Below are positions 28,281 to 37,159 of a stretch of DNA of 64,000 nt, one piece after another. The position numbers were made by a program, and so were the translations under genes. Origin of the DNA: Paenibacillus sp. KS-LC4 (GTDB taxonomy: Bacteria > Bacillota > Bacilli > Paenibacillales > Paenibacillaceae); contig NZ_CP145905.1 of assembly GCF_036894955.1 (NCBI RefSeq), positions 187,001 through 251,000 of the forward strand. The letters are read 5' to 3'. Within the stretch, counting starts at the first letter, position 1, and each line of letters starts with the position of its first letter. The notes beneath the pieces are model-generated. The model was not told the origin of the DNA, made no database searches, and saw only the letters and a program-made list of their open reading frames with translations.

Positions 28281-29064
28281 TTGCCCCTTCCTCCTTCTCC
28301 CTCATCTTCTCACGCTCGGTCGGAGTCAGGAATACCGACAGCTTTTGGTTGATTGCAATGGTGGATACGCCGGATTGGATAGAGAGCAAGCCTTCTACCA
28401 TCATTAAACGGATTTGAACCTCTGCCTTCGACAGTCGTTTCAGCTTATTGGCGAATGGATGCCATAATACATAACCAGTGAAAATACCTAGCAGCGTTGC
28501 GATAAACGCACCAGCGATGGCGTGGGACAGCTTCTCAATGTCACTCATATCCGACAAGGCGGCAATTAGACCAACCACGGCACCGAGTACGCCGAGTGTA
28601 GGCGCATAGGTACCCGCTTGGGTGAATATAAGCGCACCGACTTTATGGCGGTCTTCCGTAGCGGCAATGTCCTCAAGCAGAACGTCGCGAACGAATTCCT
28701 GATCGTTGCCGTCAATAATCATCCGCATGCCGTTTCGCAGGAAGCTATCTTCGATTTCATCTACCTTTGCTTCAAGAGCGAGCAGGCCTTCGCGGCGGGT
28801 AATGCTGGCCCATTCCATAAATTGAGTAATAAGTTGTTCACGTGAAGTTAGATTCTGAGTGCCGAATACCATTTTAAACAGCTTGCCGGTTTTTGTTAGC
28901 TCTGACATGGGGAAAGCGATCATAACAGCTGCGACGGTACCCAAGATGATAATCATGTAGGCAGCAGGATTCAAGAGACTGGAGATTGGAGCTCCCTTTA
29001 CCACCATCCCGCCAAAGATACCTATAATAGCTAGAATAATACCGATAATAGTTGAATTTTTCAT
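28264..29064 (-). CDS. motA: Flagellar motor stator protein MotA
   Basis: A 266-residue protein with four membrane segments. The conserved residues are visible: the cytoplasmic loop with REGLLALEAKVDE (rotor-contacting charges) and the GTYAPTLGVLGAVVGLI segment with the conserved Pro. The frame is open to 29202, but GGGGTG seven bases before the ATG at 29062-29064 marks the start. A weak SigD-like promoter (TAAT-16-GTCGATAA) may lie about 45 bases upstream. Confidence 0.93.
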   Translation of the reverse strand: MKNSTIIGIILAIIGIFGGMVVKGAPISSLLNPAAYMIIILGTVAAVMIAFPMSELTKTGKLFKMVFGTQNLTSREQLITQFMEWASITRREGLLALEAKVDEIEDSFLRNGMRMIIDGNDQEFVRDVLLEDIAATEDRHKVGALIFTQAGTYAPTLGVLGAVVGLIAALSDMSDIEKLSHAIAGAFIATLLGIFTGYVLWHPFANKLKRLSKAEVQIRLMMVEGLLSIQSGVSTIAINQKLSVFLTPTEREKMREKEEGASEQKA

Positions 29065-29227
29065 TATACACCCCGTCCAATACAAATTCGAAAGTTCTCT
29101 ATCTTTATTATCGACAGAAGGGGGCAAGGAGATTAGACCTGAAAAGGATTTAAACAGAAAGGCATTAAAAATTGCGGAAATGCGGTAAAATGAATAATAC
29201 AAATCAATGAAAAGGTGGAACCTTATT

Positions 29228-29521
29228 ATGGGCGTAAAGCATGCAAGGGAATATGCGGATATATTGAAGGAGCTTACAACGGCGGTCAGTGCGATTGAGG
29301 GCAGCTATTCCTTTTTTGAAATGGAGAAGGAGGAGTGGGAGGCGCTGGGAGAAGACGAGAAGCAAGAGGTGATGGAGGCATTGGCCGACGATGTGTTTTT
29401 CGGGCTAGGCGAGCAAACGATGATCGAGGTGGGCGCAGGCAAAGTTTCCTACCACGCGAAGCATCATGTCATTGAGGTGGCACAGGGCGATAATATCACG
29501 CACATGGTACGTTTGATTTAG
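29228..29521 (+). CDS. Conserved-looking small protein of unknown function
   Basis: A 97-residue acidic protein not recognised by me. It starts at an ATG nine bases behind AAAGGTGG (the frame is open from 29207). The first half is helical and rich in Glu and Lys (ILKELTTAVSAIEGSYSFFEM; EEWEALGEDEKQEVMEAL); the second half looks like a small beta-structure ending in THMVRLI. No signal peptide or membrane segment. It is divergent from motA and precedes a c-di-GMP-type protein, but no functional link is evident. Confidence 0.6.
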   Translation: MGVKHAREYADILKELTTAVSAIEGSYSFFEMEKEEWEALGEDEKQEVMEALADDVFFGLGEQTMIEVGAGKVSYHAKHHVIEVAQGDNITHMVRLI

Positions 29522-29692
29522 AGCATAGGTCAAGCAAGGCATTCAAGGTATTCAAGACCCGGTCTTCTGGAGGAAAATCGGACTTTGCGAACGCTGTCGC
29601 TTCTTTACAACGAATGTCGATTCCGCTACAATAGGGTCTAACTTTAACAATGGAAGAATATATGACATCGTTTTTATGTAGAGGAGCACGCG

Positions 29693-30976
29693 ATGAAGGA
29701 CCGACAAACGATGCGAAAGATACCGGAATCGCTAGGCCTTAAGGGTGAGCGGCTGGCTGCCTTCTATCAGCCTATCTTGGCCATGGACACCAGAACAATA
29801 ATAGGATATGAGGTGCTGGGCAGGGCCTGTGAAGGCGAGCGCGTACGCAGCTTGGGTAAGTTTTTTGGAGACGTCTCCATTTCGGTAGAGGATCATATTG
29901 CGGTCGATCGGATTTTGCGAGAGCAGGCGATGCGCAAGCTGGGTGCAGAAAATATAGAGTCGCTGCTGTTTATTAATTTAAAGCCGAACTGGATTCATCG
30001 TTATGGGCAATCTGGCGAGCTGTTTACGCTACAGTTGATTGATAAATACGGGATTGATCCACGCCGCATCGTCATCGAAATTACCGAGGAAAGCTTTAAT
30101 GGCCCGATGGATGAGCTGCGCTCCATTGTGGATCTATACCGTTCGAGAGGCTGCCTCATTGCGATTGATGATGTGGGAAGCGGCTTCAGCAGTACGGATC
30201 GCATTGCCCATATTCAGCCTAATATATTGAAGATCGACATTCATATGATCAAAAAGAGCGCGACGCACAATGGTTATTTAGGTGCCCTTCGCTCCTTCTC
30301 GGCGCTAGCCGAGCAGATCGGAGCGTCACTGCTGGCTGAAGGTGTAGAGACGCGCCAGGATTTGGTGCGTGCGATTGAAGCGGGAGCCCGCTATGTGCAG
30401 GGCTTCTTCTTCTCCAAGGCGGAGCCGGAATTTCAGCAGGCGGATCGTTTCGCCGGAGCACTGGAAGCTGAGCTTGCCGAATACGTTCAGCAGCGCTTGC
30501 GCTCCGAGACGACTTGGCAGAAGGAAGCGGCCCAGCTTGCAGCCCTCATTGATAAAGGTTGTATTTGCAGACAGGAGAGCGAGCTAGGCAGAGCAGAGGA
30601 ATTTAATGGATGGATTACCGGTTTGCTGGAGCAGCTGCCGCTGGGCTGCGTTCGTATCTATTTGTGCCGGGAAGATGGCATTCAGCTATCTGCCAATTAT
30701 TGCAGGGTGGAGGCTGGCGAATGGGAGCGGCAGGAGGAATATTACGGGGCGAACTGGAGCTGGCGTCCTTACTTCATTCCTACCATTGCGCAGCTGAGCG
30801 AGATGCAGCGTACTCTTGTATCGCGTGCTTACGTCGATTTGGATACATGTGAATGGATTCGGACGATATCTATTCTTGCTGGTCCCGGACTTATTTTATT
30901 TGCAGATATGAAGGATTATGAACAGCAGACGGATCGGGAGCGGGAGGACGCTGCTTGCAGAACCACGACAGGATGA
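29693..30976 (+). CDS. EAL-domain protein (YkuI-like), c-di-GMP phosphodiesterase or sensor
   Basis: A 427-residue cytosolic protein. The EAL domain (about 20-255) keeps ExLxR as EVLGR, the Asn in FINLKP, Glu in IEITEES, the Asp pair in AIDDVGSGFSS, Lys in LKIDIHMIK, and the Glu in LLAEGVET. Most metal and general-base residues are therefore present, although loop 6 departs from DDFGTG. The C-terminal 160 residues (GCICRQESELGRAEEFN onward) resemble the PAS-like domain of Bacillus YkuI, which binds c-di-GMP. Lying near motAB, it may influence motility. Confidence 0.82.
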   Translation: MKDRQTMRKIPESLGLKGERLAAFYQPILAMDTRTIIGYEVLGRACEGERVRSLGKFFGDVSISVEDHIAVDRILREQAMRKLGAENIESLLFINLKPNWIHRYGQSGELFTLQLIDKYGIDPRRIVIEITEESFNGPMDELRSIVDLYRSRGCLIAIDDVGSGFSSTDRIAHIQPNILKIDIHMIKKSATHNGYLGALRSFSALAEQIGASLLAEGVETRQDLVRAIEAGARYVQGFFFSKAEPEFQQADRFAGALEAELAEYVQQRLRSETTWQKEAAQLAALIDKGCICRQESELGRAEEFNGWITGLLEQLPLGCVRIYLCREDGIQLSANYCRVEAGEWERQEEYYGANWSWRPYFIPTIAQLSEMQRTLVSRAYVDLDTCEWIRTISILAGPGLILFADMKDYEQQTDREREDAACRTTTG

Positions 30977-31001
30977 TAAATCCGTAGTCGTGGTTCTTTT
31001 G
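30959..31001 (+). terminator. Rho-independent terminator of the EAL gene
   Basis: AGAACCACGAC (30959-30969) pairs with GTCGTGGTTCT (30987-30997), with an inner GGAT/ATCC pairing, and is followed by TTTTGTT. The left arm lies inside the last codons of the EAL gene. Confidence 0.85.
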
Positions 31002-31109
31002 TTCATTTAGAGGAAAGGATATGATGATTTCATCCCTTTTCTCTATTTTTTCGCGAAACGTACAGCTTGGCTGGGTGCATACGCCAAGATAAAGGAGAGG
31101 TAATGAGAA

Positions 31110-32573
31110 GTGTATCATGATTTCAAGCTCATAGAAGGCCGTCCAGTATCCATTCAAGTGAAAGATTATATGAAGCGTTTGATGATAAAAGGCGCGCTGC
31201 AGCCGCATCAGAAGCTGCCGTCGACACGAGAGCTGGGCATATTGCTCGGTGTTAGCCGCAATACGGTCATCGCCGCTTATTCGGAGCTGGCTGATGAGGG
31301 CCGTGTATATGTCCTGAAAGGCAAAGGCAACTATGTGTCAGAGGATTCGGCGGGCAGCATTGCCCCGCCATCCTTGTTCTGGAAATTGCCGTGGAAGGAG
31401 CGGCTGAGCAGGCAGGCTTTGCTTGCTGAGGAGCTGGATCTCATGAAGCGCGGCATTCGCGCTGGGAAGAATACGATTTCTTTTACGAGTATTGCCCCGG
31501 ATGAGAAGCTGTTTGATCTGGATCATGTGAAGCAGGCGTTTCTGGGCCGTATGTCAGTGGAAGGCCATGTACTGCTGAACTACGGCTACGCCAAAGGCTA
31601 TAAGCCACTGATCGCGTATCTGATGACGTATATGGAAAATAAGGGCGTGGATGTGCAAGGCAAGGATATGCTCATTACGGCCGGCTTTACAGAAGGCTTT
31701 GATCTTGTGCTGGCAGCGCTCCGGCCCGAGCACGGCGCAGTGATCTGCGAAAATCCTACCCATCATACGGCGATTAAAAACCTCAAGCTGCATGGCTTTG
31801 ACATTAAGGGCGTTACAATGGAGCCTGATGGCATTCATTTGGGAGAGCTTGAACAGGCTTTGGAGGAGCGAGCGTTCGACTGTGCTTATTTCGTACCCTC
31901 CTACCATAATCCGACAGGCATTGTGATGTCGATGGAGAAGCGACTGGCGCTGATGCAGCTCATGAGCCGATACAAAATTCCCGTCATTGAGGACGGATTT
32001 AATGAGGAGCTGCGTTACTCCGGAGCGCATATGCCGCCGCTCATCGCTTCGGCGGGCAGCGGCAACAGCGTTATTTATATTGGAAGCTTCTCGAAGGTGC
32101 TGTTTCCCGGCCTGCGGGTCGGGTGGGTGCTTGCGGACCGTGAGCTGATTGATTATTTGGAAAGCATGAAGCGGGCCCGCAACATTCATACCTCAACGCT
32201 TGACCAATCGCTGCTCTATCAATATTTGCATAATGGAAATTTGCATAAATATTTGAAGCGTGCGCGAGCGGAATACAAGCGGAAATACGAGCTGACGCTG
32301 CAAACGTGCAAAGCTTTTGTACCCTATCAGACGCTTTCGGGGGATGGCGGGCTGCATTTGTTTGTGACATTTCCAGAAGCCTGCAGCGTGCGTGAGCTGC
32401 TGGAGGCGTGCGCGCGGCAAGGCGTAATTTTTACCCTAGGCCATTCTTTTTTTACGGATGGACGGGGCAGCAATACGCTGCGACTAGGATTTTCCCGCGT
32501 GACGGATGAGGATATTGTGCGCGGTATTCGGATTATTGGCGATACGGCAAAGCAGCTATGGGGCTTTGCATAA
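31110..32573 (+). CDS. MocR/GabR-type regulator (GntR HTH fused to aminotransferase fold)
   Basis: A 487-residue PLP-dependent regulator. A GntR winged helix-turn-helix spans about 10-78 (LPSTRELGILLGVSRNTVIAAY) and a fold-type I aminotransferase domain follows (about 110-480) with NPTHHTAIKNL, YHNPTGIVMS and the PLP lysine in IGSFSKVLFPGLRVGW. GTG start nine bases behind GGAGAGG. The aminotransferase gene 68 bases downstream on the same strand is its likely target; MocR proteins often control adjacent PLP-enzyme genes. The effector is unknown. Confidence 0.9.
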   Translation: MYHDFKLIEGRPVSIQVKDYMKRLMIKGALQPHQKLPSTRELGILLGVSRNTVIAAYSELADEGRVYVLKGKGNYVSEDSAGSIAPPSLFWKLPWKERLSRQALLAEELDLMKRGIRAGKNTISFTSIAPDEKLFDLDHVKQAFLGRMSVEGHVLLNYGYAKGYKPLIAYLMTYMENKGVDVQGKDMLITAGFTEGFDLVLAALRPEHGAVICENPTHHTAIKNLKLHGFDIKGVTMEPDGIHLGELEQALEERAFDCAYFVPSYHNPTGIVMSMEKRLALMQLMSRYKIPVIEDGFNEELRYSGAHMPPLIASAGSGNSVIYIGSFSKVLFPGLRVGWVLADRELIDYLESMKRARNIHTSTLDQSLLYQYLHNGNLHKYLKRARAEYKRKYELTLQTCKAFVPYQTLSGDGGLHLFVTFPEACSVRELLEACARQGVIFTLGHSFFTDGRGSNTLRLGFSRVTDEDIVRGIRIIGDTAKQLWGFA

Positions 32574-32641
32574 GCAGTAAAAGAGTTAGAGCAGAGCGAA
32601 GCAGGTACATTTTATTATTTTGAAAAGGGGATGCAGGCATT

Positions 32642-33853
32642 ATGGTGCAGTATAACGTTTCACCGCTTGTAAAGAGCTTGCCCGCTTCGGGCATTCGCAA
32701 GTTTTTCGATATGGCCGGGCAGGATGAAAATATGATTTCGCTGGGCGTAGGCGAACCGGATTTTGCAACACCGGAGCGTGTTCGCGCTGCGTGCATACGA
32801 GCGCTGGAAAGCGGTCAGACGATGTACACGCCAAATGCCGGTCTGATGGATCTGCGCGAGGAAATCGCCGCCTATTTGGAGAGCAGCTTTCGATTAAATT
32901 ACGAGCCGAACGATGAGATTCTGGTGACGGTGGGCAGCAGCGAGGCGCTTGATCTAGCCATACGCACACTGATCTGCCCGGGCGACGAGGTGCTGATTCC
33001 CGTTCCCAGCTATATCGCCTATTCACCTATTGTAGCGCTGCAAGGCGGCAGTATCGTAAACGTCGAGACGCATGAGCATGAGCAATTCAAGCTAACGGCA
33101 CAATCGCTGCGGGAAAAAATTACCCCGCGCTCCAAAGTGCTGCTGATTAACTATCCGAACAACCCGACGGGTGCGGTCATGTCCTATGAGGATTGGCTCC
33201 CCATTGCCGAGCTGGTGAAGGCGCATAATCTGATCGTCGTTTCCGATGAGGTTTATGCGGAGCTGACTTACGAGAGCCAGCATGTAAGCATCGCATCGCT
33301 GCCTGGCATGCAGGAGCGGACGATCGTCATCAGCGGCTTCTCGAAAGCTTTTGCCATGACAGGCTGGCGCATGGGCTATGCCTGCGGCCCTGTAGAAATC
33401 ATTTCGCAAATGCTGAAAATCCATCAATACACAGCGATGTGCGCACCTATAATGGGACAGATAGCTGCTCTGGAATCACTGCGCAGTGGATTGGCCGACA
33501 AGGATCTAATGAAGGAGGCCTATAAGCAGCGCAGGGCGATGTTCGTGGGCGGCTTGCAGAGGCTGGGGCTTTCCTGTCATATGCCGCAAGGGGCGTTTTA
33601 TGCCTTTCCCTCCATTGCCCATACGGGGCTGAGCTCAGAGCAGTTCGCCTTCCGGCTTATGCAGGAAGCAGGAGTTGCTGTTGTGCCAGGGCATGTATTC
33701 GGCCCGGGCGGCGAAGGACGCATTCGCTGCTCCTATTCGGTATCGCCAGCGAAGCTGTCTGAAGCTTTGGAGCGAATAGGCAGTTATATGAGCCGACTGG
33801 GGCAGGATGAACCCCTGCAACAGATGCAGCAGTTGGAGCGGATTGGCGGTTAA
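32642..33853 (+). CDS. Class I aminotransferase (PatA-like)
   Basis: A 403-residue PLP enzyme of the AspAT-I gamma type. Motifs: SLGVGEPDFATP, the substrate loop YTPNAGLMDLR, NYPNNPTGAV, the Asp in VVSDEVYAEL, the PLP lysine in SGFSKAFAMTGWRMGY, and the C-terminal Arg in RIRCSYSVS. The closest family I can name is Bacillus PatA (N-acetyl-diaminopimelate aminotransferase), but aromatic or aspartate specificity cannot be excluded. It follows the MocR regulator. A GC-rich hairpin at 33886-33920 separates it from the convergent acetyltransferase gene. Confidence 0.85.
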   Translation: MVQYNVSPLVKSLPASGIRKFFDMAGQDENMISLGVGEPDFATPERVRAACIRALESGQTMYTPNAGLMDLREEIAAYLESSFRLNYEPNDEILVTVGSSEALDLAIRTLICPGDEVLIPVPSYIAYSPIVALQGGSIVNVETHEHEQFKLTAQSLREKITPRSKVLLINYPNNPTGAVMSYEDWLPIAELVKAHNLIVVSDEVYAELTYESQHVSIASLPGMQERTIVISGFSKAFAMTGWRMGYACGPVEIISQMLKIHQYTAMCAPIMGQIAALESLRSGLADKDLMKEAYKQRRAMFVGGLQRLGLSCHMPQGAFYAFPSIAHTGLSSEQFAFRLMQEAGVAVVPGHVFGPGGEGRIRCSYSVSPAKLSEALERIGSYMSRLGQDEPLQQMQQLERIGG

Positions 33854-33901
33854 TTGGAGTAGTGGGGCAGGGGTTAGGCAGCAAGAGGAGGGGAAGAGGC
33901 A

Positions 33902-34429
33902 CTACGTCTCTGCCTCTCCTCCGTAGACCATGCAATGGAATTCCGCCGCGCCTTGCGGTGTTGGGCGGATATACGTATCGGTAATGCGGAAGCCTGCCTT
34001 CTCGTATACGCGAATAGCGCGTGCATTCCAGGTCAGTACCTCCAAATCCAGCTCGCTGTGTGGAGCACGTCGGCGTGCTTCCTCTATCAGCAGTTCAACA
34101 AAGGCGGTGCCCGAGCCTCTGCTGCAAAGCTGTGGATGCCGGCCGAGGCCAAGCCGCAGCACGTCATCCCCGAGCGGGAAAAACTGTGCAAAACCAACGA
34201 GCTCCCCTTGGTCATCTAAAATAGCAGCGTATTGCTTCTGGCGAAGCTCGGGATCAGCGAACTCCATTTCTGCCTTCTCCATGGCATCCCATGCTGGCCA
34301 TTGATAGATGCCATAAGGCGGCTCGTATTGCCAATCGCACAGCTGGCGGGCATGGGAGGCATCCATTGCGCCAACCCTCCAGCCGAATGACCGCTTCGCT
34401 CTGCCAGAAGCTGCACTCGCTTTTGTCAT
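33902..34429 (-). CDS. GNAT-family N-acetyltransferase
   Basis: A 175-residue acetyltransferase. Acetyl-CoA motif A appears as LGLGRHPQLCSRGSGTAFV (Q/RxxGxG/A replaced by CSRGSGTA), followed by LTWNARAIRVYEKAGF, typical of RimI/L-like members. The N-terminal 25 residues are basic. It begins two bases after the photolyase stop codon, so the two are co-transcribed and probably coupled. The substrate is unknown. Confidence 0.8.
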   Translation of the reverse strand: MTKASAASGRAKRSFGWRVGAMDASHARQLCDWQYEPPYGIYQWPAWDAMEKAEMEFADPELRQKQYAAILDDQGELVGFAQFFPLGDDVLRLGLGRHPQLCSRGSGTAFVELLIEEARRRAPHSELDLEVLTWNARAIRVYEKAGFRITDTYIRPTPQGAAEFHCMVYGGEAET

Positions 34430-34431
34430 AA

Positions 34432-35868
34432 TTACACAATCTCCTTATAGACCTCAATCGCGCGAGCGCGTGAAGCCTTCAAATCTACAATGGCATGCGG
34501 CTGCGGCAGGTGGACTTGCTTATCGGACAGATGGGCAAGCTCAGGCAGCCAGCGTCTAATGTAAGTACCGCTCGGATCATGAGCTTTGGACTGTGTGGCC
34601 GGATTCATAATACGAAAGTACGGCGCGGCATCGTAGCCGAGGGACGAGCTCCACAGCCAGCCGCCCCGGTTGAGCGTATGATCATAATCAGCCAGCTGGC
34701 GACGGAAATGCTGCTCGCCCAGCGTAAACGGGCACAGCAGGTTTTTCGTCAAAAACATGGCGGTCACCATCCGCAGCCGATTCGGCATTTCGCCGGTTTC
34801 ATTAAGCTGCTTCATAGCGGCATCTATGATAGGAATGCCCGTTTTTCCTCGGCTCCAGGCCTCGAAATGCTGATCGTTCAGCGCGGATAAATCAAACTTC
34901 TGCTCATAGCGGTAAAAGTCCTCATTATATTTTCCCTGATAGAGAAAAAAATCCCGCCATGCCAGCTGCCTAATCCAAGGCTCGGCTCCAAACTGCTGCT
35001 GTGCTGCTTCATAGGCTTGCCTTGCCGATAGTGCTCCCGTATTCAAATAACGCGCCAGCTGGCTTGTTTGGTTTTCCGCAAACTGGTCGCGGCTGCCTTC
35101 ATAGCCCGCCAAGCGGAGGCTTAGAAATTGCTCCAGCGCATCGGCTGCGCTCAGCGTTCCCGAGTCAGTCGGCGCGATTGAAGCATCCGTGGTATCGAAC
35201 ACAGCAAAGGAATCAGCCGATGTGCGGTCCGCCGCTTCTGTCGCGTCCGCTGCTCCCGCTGCCCGCAAAAAGGCTGACGCAGCCGGATGCTCCCGAGGAA
35301 GACGGAAGCGCTCTGCTATGCTGGCATCTATATTTTTCAGCGTTTTCAGCTGCTTCAGTGTTGTTTCGCCCGCAGGGGAATAATGGCTTTGCATAAAGGA
35401 CTGCCACATGCGGTAAAAGGGCGTAAATACCTTGTAAGGCTCACTGCGTCTGGAAAACGAATGAAGCTCCTCCAAATCGGCGAGCGGTGCATCGTCGAGC
35501 GGCAGCCAGCGACGCCCCGCTGCGTGCACAACCTGCTGGATCGCTTGGTCTCGCATCCGGGCATACGGTGTATAGTCCATGTGGACGAGAACCTCTTCAA
35601 TGGGATGGGCTTGCAGCAGCGCTTCGGTAATGGCGGCGGGATCGCCGTAAAGCACATGCAGCTGCTCGCCTGCCGCCTTGTATTGCTCTACTAGGGAGGC
35701 GGCCTGCGACAAGAAGGTTCTGCCGCTGTGGCACAAGAGCCGGTCACCATCCGCCAGTGACGGGTCTATGATAAGCAGATGAATGCCGTGCTGCCCAGAG
35801 CGGCGCACGTAATCAAAGCAGCGTAAATCGTTTGAACGCAGGTCTTTGCGGTGAATATATAAATACAT
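34432..35868 (-). CDS. phr: Deoxyribodipyrimidine photolyase (class I)
   Basis: A 478-residue flavoprotein that repairs cyclobutane pyrimidine dimers with blue light. The N-terminal antenna domain begins YLYIHRKDLRSNDLRCFDYV. The C-terminal FAD domain has the hallmark segments RQLAWRDFF, GKTGIPIIDAAMKQL, RMVTAMFLTKNLL and LGYDAAPYFRIMNPATQ. An Ala/Thr/Asp-rich insertion at about 205-250 is unusual in length. First gene of a two-gene unit with the acetyltransferase. Confidence 0.93.
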   Translation of the reverse strand: MYLYIHRKDLRSNDLRCFDYVRRSGQHGIHLLIIDPSLADGDRLLCHSGRTFLSQAASLVEQYKAAGEQLHVLYGDPAAITEALLQAHPIEEVLVHMDYTPYARMRDQAIQQVVHAAGRRWLPLDDAPLADLEELHSFSRRSEPYKVFTPFYRMWQSFMQSHYSPAGETTLKQLKTLKNIDASIAERFRLPREHPAASAFLRAAGAADATEAADRTSADSFAVFDTTDASIAPTDSGTLSAADALEQFLSLRLAGYEGSRDQFAENQTSQLARYLNTGALSARQAYEAAQQQFGAEPWIRQLAWRDFFLYQGKYNEDFYRYEQKFDLSALNDQHFEAWSRGKTGIPIIDAAMKQLNETGEMPNRLRMVTAMFLTKNLLCPFTLGEQHFRRQLADYDHTLNRGGWLWSSSLGYDAAPYFRIMNPATQSKAHDPSGTYIRRWLPELAHLSDKQVHLPQPHAIVDLKASRARAIEVYKEIV

Positions 35869-35900
35869 GGAAACGAGCCCCCTTGTGTCCGTGCTAGAAA

Positions 35901-35948
35901 ACAGAAAAGCCGCAGGCTATTTGTCCAAGGACAAACAACTGCGGCTTT
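35901..35948 (-). terminator. Terminator downstream of the NlpC/P60 gene
   Basis: AAAGCCGCAG (35906-35915) pairs with CTGCGGCTTT (35939-35948), and TTTGTCC with GGACAAA inside. On the minus strand it ends in TTTTCTGTTTT. A second hairpin (GCTTTTCG/CGAAAAAAGC) lies at about 35957-35998, nearer to the stop codon. Confidence 0.8.
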
Positions 35949-36002
35949 ACTGATTGAGACAGCAGCTTTTCGTTATGTAAGCGAAAAAAGCATGGTCTGG
36001 CT

Positions 36003-36470
36003 CTATTGCTCGCTTGCGTACTTGTCGTAAGCGTCTTGGCTCATAATGCGTGTAGCTGTCACGTAACGATCAGCGTAATAAGACTCGCTAAGTTTGCTAA
36101 TAATAACGCCTCTACTTGAGGAGGAATGTGCAAACTTTCCATCCCCTACATAAATACCAACGTGGGAGATGCCTTTGCCATTCGTGTTGAAGAATACAAG
36201 ATCGCCAGCGATCAGGTCACTCTTCTTCACTTCGCTGCCATCATTCGATTGCGCTTGGGAAGTACGGGAAAGATCGATGCCCATTTTATCGAAAACATAT
36301 TTCGTAAAACCGGAGCAGTCGAAGCCTTTCGTAGTTGTTCCGCCGCTTTGGTACGGTGTGCCGATCAGATCAGCGATAACACCGTCCATCTTCGAATCCG
36401 CGAACACGCTGCCTGCTTGGAAAGCAAGCATTAATACAAGACCAACGAGTAGTGCAGTAACCTTCTTCAA
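36003..36470 (-). CDS. Secreted NlpC/P60 cell-wall endopeptidase
   Basis: A 155-residue exported peptidase that cleaves peptidoglycan stem peptides. The signal peptide (residues 1-24, ending SVFADS) is followed by one NlpC/P60 domain with the catalytic Cys in FDCSGFTKYVF and the His in GISHVGIYVG; no SH3 or LysM wall-binding domain is present. The start is TTG at 36468-36470, nine bases behind GGAAGGAG. Expression is almost certainly controlled by the c-di-AMP riboswitch directly upstream, as for other wall hydrolases in Firmicutes and Actinobacteria. Confidence 0.92.
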   Translation of the reverse strand: MKKVTALLVGLVLMLAFQAGSVFADSKMDGVIADLIGTPYQSGGTTTKGFDCSGFTKYVFDKMGIDLSRTSQAQSNDGSEVKKSDLIAGDLVFFNTNGKGISHVGIYVGDGKFAHSSSSRGVIISKLSESYYADRYVTATRIMSQDAYDKYASEQ

Positions 36471-36489
36471 AATTTGAAACTCCTTCCGG

Positions 36490-36630
36490 TGCCGACGAGG
36501 TTAGCTGTGGGGTTCGGTTGTGAAGGTTCCCTATGATTTCCAAGACACTTGAATCAAGCCGTCCAAGCATCGAAATCAATTCACCCAAAGTGGTTCCCCC
36601 GTATTTCTATACCTTTGCGGTATAAAAAAT
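36490..36630 (-). ncRNA. c-di-AMP riboswitch (ydaO/yuaA class)
   Basis: Reading the minus strand, the conserved blocks of the ydaO element appear in order: ACGGGGGAACCAC, TTGGGTGAAT, ATAGGGAACCT, CCGAACCC and CAGCTAACCTCGTCGGC, with an ACCGCAAAGGT hairpin at the 5' end. The block ACAGCTAACCTCGT is diagnostic for this class. It ends about 20 bases before the start codon, close to the ribosome binding site. In known cases bound c-di-AMP turns the gene off. Confidence 0.92.
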
Positions 36631-36655
36631 TAGGCTGGTTTAATTTTGCTCTGCG

Positions 36656-36676
36656 CTAATAATTCGTTTTTTTCAC
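36656..36676 (-). CDS. Possible leader micro-ORF (MKKTNY)
   Basis: GTG AAA AAA ACG AAT TAT TAG preceded by a full AGGAGG (36684-36689 on the complement) at good spacing, placed in the leader just upstream of the riboswitch. Too short to judge by coding signals; the strong SD is the only evidence. Confidence 0.3.
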   Translation of the reverse strand: MKKTNY

Positions 36677-36962
36677 GTGATTTCCTCCTATATGAATGAA
36701 TTTCTAATAATTCTCATGTAACCTTTTGGCTCAATTTTGCGTTAAAACAAGTTTCTTGCCTAATAAATGCTCGTTCTAACACCGTTCGCAAGCAAAAAAT
36801 CATTTTGTCAGTTTATATGAGAAATAGGCGGCCAATATGCTAAGAATCGTACATTTAGGCTAGAATTATAGCGTAAAATGAAGAATTAGAGAGTTTAGTC
36901 AGCATCAGTCTAGGGGGTTGGTAAATAAATAGAAGCGTGGCCTACAGATGTTAAATAACTGA

Positions 36963-37004
36963 AAAACCCCGATTGCGGTCTCTTGTCCGCAATCGGGGTT
37001 TTTA
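36963..37004. terminator. Strong bidirectional hairpin terminator
   Basis: AAAACCCCGATTGCGG and CCGCAATCGGGGTTTT form a 16-bp perfect stem with a short loop, with A and T runs on either side. On the minus strand it can stop readthrough from the 37-40 kb operon. Confidence 0.85.
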
Positions 37005-37159
37005 TGAAAAGGACTTTAGAAAAATGAGAATACTAAATGAGAATTAGGGAGGACTACCCTCATTTTTCTAAGTGTAATTTCCTATTTATGGGTGAAAAAG
37101 GTCTCATAAAAGGGCCAAAAAGGAGCCTGAAACGATCTTAAAATGATCTTAAAACACGC

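Larger units (their letters stand above)
36471..37159. other. Leader and intergenic region of the NlpC/P60 gene
   Basis: Holds the c-di-AMP riboswitch (36490-36630), a six-codon micro-ORF before it (36656-36676) and a strong isolated hairpin (36963-37004). The part from about 36700 to 36960 shows no gene; a small plus-strand RNA ending at the hairpin is possible but unsupported. Confidence 0.5.

Noticed and set aside
28839..28844. CACGTG in motA considered as a second parS site
   Set aside because: Only the six-base centre matches; the flanking arms do not follow TGTTN/NAACA and the site is inside a coding region.
36674..36679. CACGTG in the NlpC/P60 leader considered as parS
   Set aside because: The arms diverge at five positions; the bases are better explained by the micro-ORF start.
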